This document shows, piece after piece, positions 34,319-42,847 of a stretch of 64,000 bases of DNA. This stretch comes from Nicoliella lavandulae (GTDB lineage Bacteria; Bacillota; Bacilli; Lactobacillales; Lactobacillaceae): positions 930,001 through 994,000 of the forward strand of contig NZ_JAWMWH010000001.1 of NCBI RefSeq assembly GCF_037546185.1. The letters run 5' to 3'. Numbering within the stretch: position 1 is the first letter of the stretch; each line of letters starts with the position of its first letter. Both the position numbers and the translations under genes were made by a program. The notes beneath the pieces are model-generated. The model did not search any database and had not been told where the DNA came from. It worked only from the letters and a program-made list of their open reading frames with translations.

Positions 34319-34736
34319 GGGCGGCTTTACCGTATTGGAAAGTTTAATTGTGCTGGTAATAACTAGCTTAGTGATTGGCTTAGGGATGATTTCCATTAAC
34401 CGCGCTACAGTTGCTAGAGTTCAAGAACGTATCTTTTGGCAATCATTAAAACGGCAATGGCAGTTCAATGAACGCTATGCGGTGGAAAATAAAACCACTG
34501 TAAACGTTACGTTTTTAAAACATCAGGTGCAGTTTCAATATCCAGAACAGCCGGAACGCAATTATGAATTTAATTATCCTAAGAGTGTGGCGAAGAGTTC
34601 TGAACGCGATCTGATTACGATTAAAAGCAATGGTTATATTAGTCCAAAGACGATTTATTGGACGGTCAATAATGGCCAAATAATTAAGCAAACATTTCAG
34701 TTAGGATGGGGAATTTATCGAATTAAAGCACAATAG
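34305..34736 (+). CDS. comGD: competence pseudopilin ComGD
   Basis: A 143-residue minor pseudopilin. The leader MHKSKGG|FTVLES gives a normal short prepilin signal with cleavage after Gly, then the helix LIVLVITSLVIGLGM. ATG 34305 overlaps comGC by 14 bases and gives this leader; ATGs at 34281 and 34251 in the same frame would give long untypical leaders. No good Shine-Dalgarno is visible, so translational coupling to comGC is likely. Confidence 0.83.
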   Translation: MHKSKGGFTVLESLIVLVITSLVIGLGMISINRATVARVQERIFWQSLKRQWQFNERYAVENKTTVNVTFLKHQVQFQYPEQPERNYEFNYPKSVAKSSERDLITIKSNGYISPKTIYWTVNNGQIIKQTFQLGWGIYRIKAQ

Positions 34737-34905
34737 AAGCGCGTTTACGTTAGTTGATTCACTATTAGCGTTGGTAATTATGAGTGTTGGCGTGACTTTT
34801 TATTTAGAAACTATGCACGTGGCCAACAATCGGTTGTTAGAAAGTCAAAAAAAGATGGAAAGTAGTCGATTGCAATATGAAAAAACGTTGCCGAGTCATG
34901 AGTAG
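34717..34905 (+). CDS. comGE: ComGE-like pseudopilin, no standard start codon
   Basis: The frame open from 34705 to 34905 encodes a prepilin-like protein: RSA|FTLVDSLLALVIMSVGVTF, then a helical tail ending LPSHE, about 62 residues. Position between comGD and comGF and the pilin motif identify it as comGE. Between the stop at 34702-34704 and the FTLVD motif there is no ATG, GTG or TTG; the best candidate is ATC at 34717 with GGATGGGGA before it, or a frameshift from comGD. It is also short for ComGE. It overlaps comGF by 29 bases. It may be a working gene with rare initiation or a decayed one. Confidence 0.55.
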   Translation: MELKHNRSAFTLVDSLLALVIMSVGVTFYLETMHVANNRLLESQKKMESSRLQYEKTLPSHE

Positions 34906-35320
34906 ACGGGATGGTTTTACGATTGTTGAAAGTGTGATCTCAATTATAATCGTAGCGATGGTAGTCGGTTTGATGAGCATCGTAATCCGGTCAATATTAC
35001 GTTATCAAGAACATCGAAATAACGTTACTGCATTTCATATGTATTTGCGAATGATTGAATCACCCGAGTATCAATTTAAGTATTTAAACCATCAACACCA
35101 TCAATTAATACTAAGCGCTAATCAAAAGCGGTATGTAATTGGTCAATCGGTAAATAGTATTCGACTAACTACTGATAAAGGGGGCTACGTACCATTGATT
35201 GATGATGTTGCAGCAGTGAATTGGCATTATGATCGAAATATTTTATCAACGCGACTAGTTATGCAAAATGGTGATCAATTCACGGCACGTTCATTAATGA
35301 AAAAGGAGTCCCGGCAATGA
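34877..35320 (+). CDS. comGF: competence pilus protein ComGF
   Basis: A 147-residue protein with N-terminal RRDG|FTIVESVISIIIVAMVVGLM, a prepilin-like segment, and a soluble part with the ComGF pattern YVPLIDDVAAVNW. ATG 34877 or ATG 34898 are possible starts; the latter gives the shorter leader MSRRDGF. Neither has a strong ribosome binding site, and both overlap the comGE frame. Its stop overlaps comGG by ATGA. Confidence 0.83.
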   Translation: MKKRCRVMSRRDGFTIVESVISIIIVAMVVGLMSIVIRSILRYQEHRNNVTAFHMYLRMIESPEYQFKYLNHQHHQLILSANQKRYVIGQSVNSIRLTTDKGGYVPLIDDVAAVNWHYDRNILSTRLVMQNGDQFTARSLMKKESRQ

Positions 35321-35460
35321 GACAAGCTTCAATTACAATGGTGTCAATCATGATTTTAAGCTTATTAATGGTAATACTGGCGCTACAACTTTTATCGATC
35401 AATAAGGAAATTAGTACTAATCAAATGATTACTAGCGATTATCAAAAACGAATTAAATGA
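35317..35460 (+). CDS. comGG: very short ComGG-like membrane peptide
   Basis: A 47-codon frame with a strong ribosome binding site (AAGGAG, 35303-35308) and an ATGA overlap with comGF, so it is very likely translated. MRQASITMVSIMILSLLMVILALQLL is an N-terminal hydrophobic helix and the rest is 20 polar residues. Position fits comGG, but ComGG proteins are usually well over 80 residues; this one stops just after the helix. It is the last comG gene; no terminator separates it from ytxK. Confidence 0.65.
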   Translation: MRQASITMVSIMILSLLMVILALQLLSINKEISTNQMITSDYQKRIK

Positions 35461-35469
35461 TGGTCAATC

Positions 35470-35499
35470 TTGAATTTGTTAATAAATTTCTGGTAATAT
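35470..35499 (+). promoter_or_regulatory. ytxK promoter
   Basis: TTGAAT (35470-35475), 18-base spacer ending TGG, TAATAT (35494-35499). Confidence 0.55.
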
Positions 35500-35547
35500 T
35501 GATAGTGGTTATTGTCTAATCATTTTACCTAAGGGAGGTTGAGAATA

Positions 35548-36567
35548 CTGGCAAAAAAAGATACGGAGACTCTTTTTAAAGTATTGGACCAATCGACTGA
35601 ACTATTGCAAAATGCACTTAATTTATCTTATCTAGATGCTTTCATTGAAAATGCAAATAACATGTTAGATAATAATAATGTCCACGTGGAAGATGGTCAG
35701 CCTGATGCAAGTACTGTAGAAAAGCTTAAGGATTTGTACCAGCAAGTTGATTATCAACACATGGCATCCGAAAATGTTCGTAAAGCAATTCAAATGATTT
35801 TAATTAAAGCCGTTGCAAAGGATAAAATTCAAGCGAACCATCAATTAACGCCTGATACAATTGCTTTTATCATTGGATACTTATTGACGCGCATTTTTAA
35901 GGGTCAATCTAAGATTGAAATCTTAGACCTTGCAGTGGGTAGTGGAAATCTATTAATGTCAATTATGCATCAATTAGCATCTGAATTGCATACAGATGTG
36001 AGTGGGGTTGGAATTGACAATGATGATTCACTATTATCAATTGCTGGAATTAGTGCCGAAATGCAAAAATTATCAGTAGAATTAGTCCATCAAGATGCTA
36101 TCAATAATATTTTGGTCAATAACGTGGATCTAGTAGTTTCTGACTTACCAGTTGGTTATTACCCAATTGATGACAATGTGCAAAACTATGAAACCCATTC
36201 TACTGAAGGTCATTCTTTTGCTCATCATCTACTAATTGAACAGGGAATGAACCACGTTAAACCAGGTGGCTTTGGGGTATTCTTGGTGCCTAGTAATTTA
36301 TTTCAAACTAAAGAGTCCAAGTCGCTGTTAAAATGGATGCAAGATAAGGCATACTTACAAGGAATGCTTAATTTGCCAAAGGAATTATTTACCAATGAAA
36401 ATACTCAAAAGGCAATTATGATCTTGCAACGTCATGGTAACGGTGCAAAGCAAGTTAATAAAATAATGATTGGTGAATTTCCTTCATTCAAGAATCAAGC
36501 AGCATTTCAAAAGTTTATTGCTGAGATTGTAGAATGGGAACAAAAGGATTTATTAGCTAAGTCATAA
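35548..36567 (+). CDS. ytxK: YtxK-like class I SAM-dependent methyltransferase
   Basis: A 339-residue N6-adenine-type methyltransferase fold: helical N-terminal part (about 1-100), SAM motif I LDLAVGSGNLL (about 123-133), acidic motif II region GIDNDDS and a DLPVGYYP motif in the place of NPPY (about 195). Targets are unknown; the family is conserved between comG and ackA in lactobacilli and Bacillus. Start choice is unusual: AAGGGAGG at 35531-35538 sits exactly 9 bases before CTG 35548, giving MAKKDTETLF. A TTG at 35539 abuts the ribosome binding site with no spacer. I infer CTG initiation. Confidence 0.8.
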   Translation: MAKKDTETLFKVLDQSTELLQNALNLSYLDAFIENANNMLDNNNVHVEDGQPDASTVEKLKDLYQQVDYQHMASENVRKAIQMILIKAVAKDKIQANHQLTPDTIAFIIGYLLTRIFKGQSKIEILDLAVGSGNLLMSIMHQLASELHTDVSGVGIDNDDSLLSIAGISAEMQKLSVELVHQDAINNILVNNVDLVVSDLPVGYYPIDDNVQNYETHSTEGHSFAHHLLIEQGMNHVKPGGFGVFLVPSNLFQTKESKSLLKWMQDKAYLQGMLNLPKELFTNENTQKAIMILQRHGNGAKQVNKIMIGEFPSFKNQAAFQKFIAEIVEWEQKDLLAKS

Positions 36568-36594
36568 TAATATGTTTGTTTAAGGAGAATCGTT

Positions 36595-37791
36595 ATGGGA
36601 AAATCAATTGCAATTAATGCTGGTAGTTCAACTTTAAAATACAAATTATTTGAAATGCCATCTGAAAACTTAATTTCTAGTGGGGCTATTGACAGAATCG
36701 GAATGCCAAGTTCAACTGTTACTATCAAATATGATGATGGTAAGAAGTACAAGGATACTTTAGATGTTAAGAACCATGAAGAAGCAATTAAGTTAGTGTT
36801 AGATAAGTTATTAAGTCTTGATATTATTAAAGACTATAACGAAATCACTGGAGTTGGTCACCGGGTTGTTGCTGGTGGAGAAGAATTTAGTGATTCCGTT
36901 GTAATTGATGATGATGTATTACAAAAATTAGAAAACCTTTCTGAATTAGCACCACTTCACGAACCTGCTAATATTTTAGGAATCAAGGCATTTAAGAAGA
37001 TTTTGCCTGACGTGATCAGTGTGGCTGTATTTGATACATCATTCCATACTTCAATTCCTGAAAAGAACTATGTTTATGGAATTCCTTATGAATACTACGA
37101 AAAATATGGTGCTCGTAAGTATGGTGCTCATGGAACTAGTTACCGTTACGTTACCCAACGTGCCGCTGACATGCTTGGCAAACCAGCTAAGGACCTTAAG
37201 TTGATCATTATGCACATTGGTGCCGGTGCTTCAATTTGTGCGGTAAAGGGTGGCAAGTCATTCGATACTTCAATGGGCTTTACACCATTAACTGGGGTTA
37301 TGATGGCTACTCGTTCTGGTGATGTTGATCCATCCGTACTTTCATATGTAATGGAAAAAGAAGGCATCGATAAATTAAGCGATATGATTACGATCTTGAA
37401 CAACAAGTCTGGACTACTTGGGGTTTCAGGTGTTTCAGCTGATATGCGTGAAATTGAAGGGGTTCAAGATAAGAACCACCGGGCTTACCTATCACGTGAA
37501 ATGTACAAGAACAGAATCATTCGCTACATTGGTCAATACATTGCCGAAATGAACGGTGTTGATGCCATCGTATTTACTGCTGGTGTTGGTGAAAACGATA
37601 TTATGATTAGACAAGAAGTGACTGATGAATTAGGCTACTTCGGTATTGGCGTTGATTCTAAGAAGAATGATATTCGTGGTGAAGAACGCGATATCAGTAC
37701 TGATGACGCTAAGGTTAAGACATTATTGATTCCAACTAATGAAGAATTAATGATTGTAAGAGACGTTGAACGCCTTAAAAATAATAAATAA
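36595..37791 (+). CDS. ackA: acetate kinase
   Basis: Interconverts acetyl phosphate plus ADP and acetate plus ATP, the energy-yielding end of the phosphoketolase and Pta routes. The 398-residue protein has INAGSSTLKYKLF (about residues 6-18), the GHRVVAGGEEF segment with catalytic Arg (about 90), FDTSFHTSIP, IIMHIGAGASICAV and FTAGVGEND. AAGGAG precedes ATG 36595. It lies 28 bases after ytxK and has a strong terminator. I see no cre site upstream. Confidence 0.97.
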   Translation: MGKSIAINAGSSTLKYKLFEMPSENLISSGAIDRIGMPSSTVTIKYDDGKKYKDTLDVKNHEEAIKLVLDKLLSLDIIKDYNEITGVGHRVVAGGEEFSDSVVIDDDVLQKLENLSELAPLHEPANILGIKAFKKILPDVISVAVFDTSFHTSIPEKNYVYGIPYEYYEKYGARKYGAHGTSYRYVTQRAADMLGKPAKDLKLIIMHIGAGASICAVKGGKSFDTSMGFTPLTGVMMATRSGDVDPSVLSYVMEKEGIDKLSDMITILNNKSGLLGVSGVSADMREIEGVQDKNHRAYLSREMYKNRIIRYIGQYIAEMNGVDAIVFTAGVGENDIMIRQEVTDELGYFGIGVDSKKNDIRGEERDISTDDAKVKTLLIPTNEELMIVRDVERLKNNK

Positions 37792-37796
37792 TCTTT

Positions 37797-37829
37797 AAAA
37801 AGAAGTTCGCCAGTCGAACTTCTTTTTTA
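37797..37829 (+). terminator. ackA terminator
   Basis: Perfect stem of 12-13 bp (GAAGTTCG/CGAACTTC with A/T extension), loop CCAGT, T-run. Confidence 0.92.
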
Positions 37830-37841
37830 TTTCAACTAAAA

Positions 37842-37856
37842 ATGAAATAATTTCAT
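37842..37856. repeat. 15-base palindrome ATGAAATAATTTCAT
   Basis: Perfect 7-bp arms about a central A, in the 160-base region between ackA and the permease. Similar in sequence to the zapA inverted repeat. Confidence 0.5.
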
Positions 37857-37936
37857 CTAATAATAAATAAGATGAATTATTATTGATTTAATGCGGATTA
37901 GCGGAATCTCTAATGATGATGGGGGTTATCAGTAAG

Positions 37937-37966
37937 TTGTGCATTTTTATTAACTTTATGTATACT
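37937..37966 (+). promoter_or_regulatory. amino-acid permease promoter
   Basis: TTGTGC (37937-37942), 18-base spacer, TATACT (37961-37966). Confidence 0.55.
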
Positions 37967-37993
37967 ATTAAACATTGAAAAGGAGTGTTGAAC

Positions 37994-39358
37994 ATGGGAA
38001 AAAATGACGAACAAATGTCAAAAGAACTTAAAGAACGCCATGTGCAGCTAATTGCGCTCGGTGGAACCATTGGAACCGGGCTATTCTTGGGGGCCGGTCA
38101 ATCGATTCACTTTGCCGGACCATCCATTTTATTAGCATATCTAATTGCTGGAGTAGCCTGTTTCTTCCTAATGCGTGCGTTAGGAGAACTGTTGATGTCC
38201 AACCCTGATAGTACATCATACATTGATTTTATTGCTAAATACTTAGGCCCTAAATGGGGATTTATTGCAGGATGGACGTATTGGATTTCATGGATTGCCA
38301 TTGCTATGGCTGAAATCACAGCTGCTGGGCTGTATATGAAATTTTGGTTTCCAGACATGCCCCAGTGGTTACCAGCGTTAATTATTTTAGTAATTTTATT
38401 CTTCTTAAACTCGATTACGGTTGCTGCGTTTGGTGAAACCGAATTCTGGTTTGCCATTATCAAAGTGGTGGCAATCCTAGCATTAATTGCAGTGGGAGTA
38501 GTGTTATTATTAATGAACTACAAAACTTCTGCTGGGCACGTAAGCATTAGCAATTTAACCCATGGTAGTTTCTTTGCTAATGGTGCTAAGGGCTTTTTCT
38601 TATCGTTTCAAATGGTTATCTTTAGTTTCGTGGGAATTGAAATGATTGGGATGACTGCTTCAGAAACGAAGGATCCAGAAAAGGTCATTCCAAAGAGTAT
38701 TAATGCAGTCCCAACTAGAATCCTATTATTCTACATTGGCTCGTTACTTGCATTGATGGTAATTTATCCATGGAATGATATTAGTCAAAACTCCAGTCCA
38801 TTCGTTCAAGTGTTTGAAAACATTGGAATTACATCTGCCGCTGCTATTATTAACTTTGTGGTCTTAACTGCTGCTGCATCTGCATGTAATAGTGCTGTTT
38901 TTACAACTGGTCGGATGCTTTATTCATTAACTGGTCGGGAAACAAATCAGTTCAGTAAGAAAATGCATCGTTTATCCAAAAATAAGGTGCCAAGTAATGC
39001 TATCTTGGTTTCAACGTTGATTATTGCGATTGCCGTAATTTTAAATGCCGTTATTCCAGAAGGGGTCTTCACATTTATTTCTAGTGTGGCAACGACTTGT
39101 TTCATCTTTATCTGGGGTGCCATTGTGGTTGCGCATGTTAAGTACCGTCAAAAGATTAAAGCTGAAAATCGTGAATCCGAATTGAAGTTTAAAACTCCAT
39201 TTTTCCCAATCTCTGATTACTTTGTATTAGTATTCTTGGGATTAGTAGCGGTAGTCTTATTATTTAAGTTCGATACTTTAATTGCTTTGATCGGTTCATT
39301 AGTTTGGTTGATCGTAATTTACTTGATTTACCAATTTAGTGCTAAAAAAGTTAACTAA
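37994..39358 (+). CDS. APC-family amino acid permease
   Basis: A 454-residue transporter with about 12 transmembrane helices. The family N-terminus KELKERHVQLIALGGTIGTGLFLGAG (about residues 11-36) and the GPSILLAYLIAG and FVGIEMIGMTASETKDPEKVIPKSI segments place it in the AAT subfamily of the APC superfamily (AroP/GabP/CycA-like). Substrate cannot be read from sequence. ATG 37994 is 8 bases after AAGGAG; the GTG at 37985 overlaps that site. Single-gene transcript between two terminators. Confidence 0.9.
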   Translation: MGKNDEQMSKELKERHVQLIALGGTIGTGLFLGAGQSIHFAGPSILLAYLIAGVACFFLMRALGELLMSNPDSTSYIDFIAKYLGPKWGFIAGWTYWISWIAIAMAEITAAGLYMKFWFPDMPQWLPALIILVILFFLNSITVAAFGETEFWFAIIKVVAILALIAVGVVLLLMNYKTSAGHVSISNLTHGSFFANGAKGFFLSFQMVIFSFVGIEMIGMTASETKDPEKVIPKSINAVPTRILLFYIGSLLALMVIYPWNDISQNSSPFVQVFENIGITSAAAIINFVVLTAAASACNSAVFTTGRMLYSLTGRETNQFSKKMHRLSKNKVPSNAILVSTLIIAIAVILNAVIPEGVFTFISSVATTCFIFIWGAIVVAHVKYRQKIKAENRESELKFKTPFFPISDYFVLVFLGLVAVVLLFKFDTLIALIGSLVWLIVIYLIYQFSAKKVN

Positions 39359-39361
39359 TTT

Positions 39362-39401
39362 AAAAAAACTACTTTCCAAATGACTGGAAAGTAGTTTTTT
39401 G
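39362..39401 (+). terminator. permease terminator
   Basis: AAAAAACTACTTTCC/GGAAAGTAGTTTTTT stem with a short loop and T-run. Confidence 0.92.
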
Positions 39402-39411
39402 TTGCTTCTTT

Positions 39412-39441
39412 TTGAAAAGATTGAAAATGATGTAATATAAT
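39412..39441 (+). promoter_or_regulatory. promoter of the phosphoesterase operon
   Basis: TTGAAA (39412-39417), 18-base spacer, perfect TATAAT (39436-39441). Confidence 0.65.
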
Positions 39442-39462
39442 ATATGATGAAGGTGATATAAA

Positions 39463-40071
39463 ATGAATTATTTTACTGCTGACACGCATTTTTTCCATAA
39501 GGATATTTTAGGGCAAAATGACTTTGCACCACGCCCATATGCCAGTGTTGAAGAAATGAATCAAACGATAATCAATAACTGGAATCAACGGGTAAAACCT
39601 ACCGATACCGTTTATCATTTGGGTGATATCGCATTATATTTTATTAAACCCGTTAATGATGCCTATCAAGCGATTCTAGATGTTTTAAACCAATTAAATG
39701 GTAACTTAGTATTAATTAAGGGTAATCATGATAGTCGGGCATTCTTTAAGTTTTTAGCTAAGCATAATTATCCATTGAACGGAAAACCTAAGTTTCAATT
39801 CCATGATGTAGGGGTGTTGCTTAAGTTCGATCATCGGCAGTATTATCTAACTCATTATCCATTTATGTTAGGAATTGTTAATCAAATTATTAGTTTACAT
39901 GGGCATATTCATCATTATTCAGTGCCCATTAAAGAAAACATCAATGTGGGAGTTGATAGTCCAGAATTAGCCTACCTAAGTTATCAACTACCATTTGGCA
40001 CGCCATTATCCGAATCTGACATTGAAGAAATGATTACTGGTAAAGCAATTGATCTTGCAAAACGACGCTAG
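39463..40071 (+). CDS. calcineurin-like metallophosphoesterase
   Basis: A 202-residue cytoplasmic metallophosphoesterase. Metal-binding motifs in order: ADTHFFH (about residues 6-12), HLGDIAL (about 52), KGNHDSR (about 86), LTHYPF and LHGHIHH. Substrate unknown; this small subgroup is found in many Firmicutes and phages. AAGGTG precedes ATG 39463. It is the first gene of a run with yunD, yutD, the HAD phosphatase and a membrane protein, spaced by 0-25 bases. Confidence 0.88.
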   Translation: MNYFTADTHFFHKDILGQNDFAPRPYASVEEMNQTIINNWNQRVKPTDTVYHLGDIALYFIKPVNDAYQAILDVLNQLNGNLVLIKGNHDSRAFFKFLAKHNYPLNGKPKFQFHDVGVLLKFDHRQYYLTHYPFMLGIVNQIISLHGHIHHYSVPIKENINVGVDSPELAYLSYQLPFGTPLSESDIEEMITGKAIDLAKRR

Positions 40072-40085
40072 GAAGGATGATTCAT

Positions 40086-41480
40086 TTGACTGAGAAAGTA
40101 GCTATTTTACACACTAATGATATGCATTCACATTTAGAAAATTGGCCTAAAATTAGAAGATACATTATAAATGAACGGAAGCGTTTAGAACAGGCTGGAT
40201 ATCAAGTATTAGTATTTGATATTGGGGATGCCGTTGATCGTGTGCATCCATTGACCGAGGCTACGAATGGTCAAGCAAACGTTAGGTTGATGAATGAAGT
40301 GCATTATGATGCAGTCACCATCGGAAATAATGAAGGCCTTACTAATACTCACGATCAATTGAACCATCTTTATGATGATGCTAATTTTGATGTTGTATTA
40401 GCGAACCTCAAGGATTTAAAAACGAAACAAGATCCAAAGTGGGCCCAACCTACGAAGACGATTATTACTAATAATGGGACACGGTTAATGATTATGGGAT
40501 TTACTGCACCATATATTTTAACGTACCCATTAGTGGGCTGGTTGCCGATTGACGAACAAACTGCAATCAATGAATCCCTAGCTGCTAATCAAGGCAAGTA
40601 TGACGGTTTATTGATGTTATCCCATTTAGGGATTAGTGCAGATCGGAACAATGCTAAATTGCATCCTGAATTTGACGTTATCTTTGGTTCCCATACTCAC
40701 CACTTGCTTGAACATGGCGAAATGGATAATGGGACCCTATTGACTGGTTGTCAAAAGTGGGGACATTATATTGGGACGACTAAATTGGAAATTGATGATG
40801 CTCATCACATTATTAATAAATCCGAATCCGTTGTCAAAACTGCTGATTTACCAGCAATGAGCGGTGATCAAGCTGAAATTGATGGTTACGAGCTAGAAGG
40901 AGAACGACTACTAGCAGAACGTAAGGTTGCTAACTTGGACCACTCGATTCAAAAAGATTGGGTAAACGGTAGTGAATTGACCCAAATTGGGATGGCAGCC
41001 ATGAAACATAAGGCGAAAACGAAAGCAGCGGTCTTAAACGATGGCCTATTTTTGACCGACCTGCCTAAGGGCATCATTGATAAAAACCAAATTCATAAGT
41101 TATTACCCCATTCAATGCACGTAATGAAAACAACACTAAGTGGATATAATTTATGGCGGCTAGTTCGTGAAATGGAAAAGAACAAGCGCTTTTTAAGTCG
41201 CTTCCCCCAAAAGGGAATGGGCTTTAGAGGCGATATTTTTGGTAAACTAGAGATGTCTGGAATTGAATATAATGCTGACGATGATACAGTCATTTTTGAT
41301 GGTTCAATCGTAAAAAATGAAGCGCAATACGAAATCGCCTTATTAGACCATTATCTATTCATTCCATTTTTCCCAACCGTCTCCATTGCTGGTCGGAATC
41401 AAATGTATTATGACCAACCACTACGGGATGTGTTTAGTGACTACTTAGCAAGTCAATATCCATTAAATCAAAATAAATAG
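40086..41480 (+). CDS. yunD: 5'-nucleotidase-like metallophosphatase YunD
   Basis: A 464-residue protein of the 5'-nucleotidase/UshA superfamily, without signal peptide, so cytoplasmic. The N-terminal metal domain has ILHTNDMHSH (about residues 6-15), FDIGDAVD, TIGNNEG (GNHE changed to GNNE), LSHLGI and FGSHTHH; a C-terminal substrate domain (about 290-464) follows. Start: GGAAGG (40071-40076) is directly followed by ATG 40077 with no spacing, so TTG 40086, 9 bases away, is preferred and gives an N-terminus like homologues. Likely acts on nucleotides or a related phosphoester. Confidence 0.85.
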   Translation: MTEKVAILHTNDMHSHLENWPKIRRYIINERKRLEQAGYQVLVFDIGDAVDRVHPLTEATNGQANVRLMNEVHYDAVTIGNNEGLTNTHDQLNHLYDDANFDVVLANLKDLKTKQDPKWAQPTKTIITNNGTRLMIMGFTAPYILTYPLVGWLPIDEQTAINESLAANQGKYDGLLMLSHLGISADRNNAKLHPEFDVIFGSHTHHLLEHGEMDNGTLLTGCQKWGHYIGTTKLEIDDAHHIINKSESVVKTADLPAMSGDQAEIDGYELEGERLLAERKVANLDHSIQKDWVNGSELTQIGMAAMKHKAKTKAAVLNDGLFLTDLPKGIIDKNQIHKLLPHSMHVMKTTLSGYNLWRLVREMEKNKRFLSRFPQKGMGFRGDIFGKLEMSGIEYNADDDTVIFDGSIVKNEAQYEIALLDHYLFIPFFPTVSIAGRNQMYYDQPLRDVFSDYLASQYPLNQNK

Positions 41481-41494
41481 AACGGAGGGATGGC

Positions 41495-42046
41495 TTGGAC
41501 CGGAATAAAATTGAAGAATTAGCAGAAATAAAACGGGCATCAAGACGCCCCTTAGCTCAAATTAATCAAATTGATGAGGATAATTTTTCCATTAACGGAT
41601 ATAAGTATCAATTAGTGGCGAATGAAGGGGATGCCTTTGATTTAGAATCACTACGGAAAACGTATAATACCTTTTTTAGTAAGTATGACTATATTCTAGG
41701 TGATATTGGTTATGATCAATTGCGATTAACTGGTTTCTTTGCTGATGAACAAAATGTGAATCCAGCAGATAAAATTAGTAACGTAAAGGATTATTTGGTC
41801 GAATATTGTAACTTTGGCGCTCCCTATTTTATCTTGCATAACCTAGAGGCACGACGTGTTAAGCCAACTAAAAGTCGAAGTAATTCGTATAAAACTAGGA
41901 ATCGGAAGCGTAATAATAAACATGCGTTTATCGAAGAAAAAATTACGAAACGAAAACCACCAATTAATCGTCGGAAAGCAACGGTGGTCACTGAATCAAA
42001 GGGTAAGGGCCAACGTCATTTTAAGATTCGCCAAAAACAAAAATAA
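41495..42046 (+). CDS. yutD: YutD family protein (DUF1027)
   Basis: A 183-residue protein. The conserved YutD core is FSKYDYILGDIGYDQLRLTGFF...KDYLVEYCNFGAPYFILHNL (about residues 65-125). The C-terminal 60 residues are very basic (KTRNRKRNNKHA..., KITKRKPPINRRKA...), which suggests nucleic-acid or ribosome contact, but this is inference. Starts with TTG 41495, GGAGG 6 bases upstream; the nearby ATG 41490 is out of frame and stops after ten codons. Position after yunD matches the Bacillus yunD-yutD neighbourhood. Confidence 0.87.
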   Translation: MDRNKIEELAEIKRASRRPLAQINQIDEDNFSINGYKYQLVANEGDAFDLESLRKTYNTFFSKYDYILGDIGYDQLRLTGFFADEQNVNPADKISNVKDYLVEYCNFGAPYFILHNLEARRVKPTKSRSNSYKTRNRKRNNKHAFIEEKITKRKPPINRRKATVVTESKGKGQRHFKIRQKQK

Positions 42047-42061
42047 AGGAGATTCATTTTA

Positions 42062-42847
42062 ATGAAACGCTATCAAGGATATTTTATCGACTTGGACGGA
42101 ACCATCTATGCTGGTAAAAAAAGAATCCCAGCTGCAAAACGATTTATTGAACGACTTCAACAAGCACAAATTCCATTTTTATTTGTTACTAACAATACGA
42201 CTAAGTTACCCAAGGATGTTGTCGCTAATTTAGCTAATAATCATGATATTCATGTTAGTGAGGATAACGTGTACACTGCTGGTCTAGCAACTGCTGATTT
42301 TATGGATAATCAGGCTGATAATAATCATCGAAAGGCGTATGTTATTGGAGAAACTGGCTTGATCGATGCCCTTGAAAGTCGGGGCTTTGAAATTACGGAT
42401 GATCATCCGGATTATGTAGTTGTTGGCTTGGATACGGATGTTACCTATGAAAAATTTTGTGTTGCAACCCTAGCAATTAAGAACGGGGCGCGGTTCATTG
42501 GAACCAACCCGGATACTAACATTCCAAATGAACGCGGCATGTTACCGGGTGCTGGTTCATTAGTGGAACTAGTTCGTTATGCAACTCAAGTAGAGCCTAC
42601 TTTAATCGGTAAGCCAGAACCAATTATTTTGAATAATGCCCTAAAGATTATCGGCTTGGATAAGCAACAAGTAGTAATGGTTGGGGACAACTACATGACT
42701 GATATTTCAGCTGGTATCAATGTGGGGATGGATACATTATTAGTTTACACCGGGGTTTCAACAAAGGAACAAATTGCAACTAAATCCATTAAACCAACTT
42801 GGCAGGTGGATTCCTTAGATGATTGGCAATTAACGGATGAGGATTAA
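42062..42847 (+). CDS. yutF: NagD/TIGR01457-type HAD phosphatase (YutF-like)
   Basis: A 261-residue HAD subfamily IIA hydrolase. Motif I FIDLDGTIYAG with nucleophile Asp (about residue 10), motif II VTNNTT (about 41), cap domain, motif III Lys in IGKPEP, motif IV MVGDNYMTDI. Family members dephosphorylate small sugar or nucleotide phosphates. AAAGGAG precedes ATG 42062; it overlaps the next gene by 11 bases. Confidence 0.9.
   Translation: MKRYQGYFIDLDGTIYAGKKRIPAAKRFIERLQQAQIPFLFVTNNTTKLPKDVVANLANNHDIHVSEDNVYTAGLATADFMDNQADNNHRKAYVIGETGLIDALESRGFEITDDHPDYVVVGLDTDVTYEKFCVATLAIKNGARFIGTNPDTNIPNERGMLPGAGSLVELVRYATQVEPTLIGKPEPIILNNALKIIGLDKQQVVMVGDNYMTDISAGINVGMDTLLVYTGVSTKEQIATKSIKPTWQVDSLDDWQLTDED

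Noticed and set aside
37857..37993. Riboswitch (for example lysine or T-box) before the amino-acid permease
   Set aside because: No T-box core, no conserved riboswitch motif and only about 20 bases of leader after the predicted promoter.
40335..40345. GNNEG in YunD as a loss of the GNHE metal motif
   Set aside because: The position varies in this subfamily and the other metal motifs are intact, so I do not claim inactivation.
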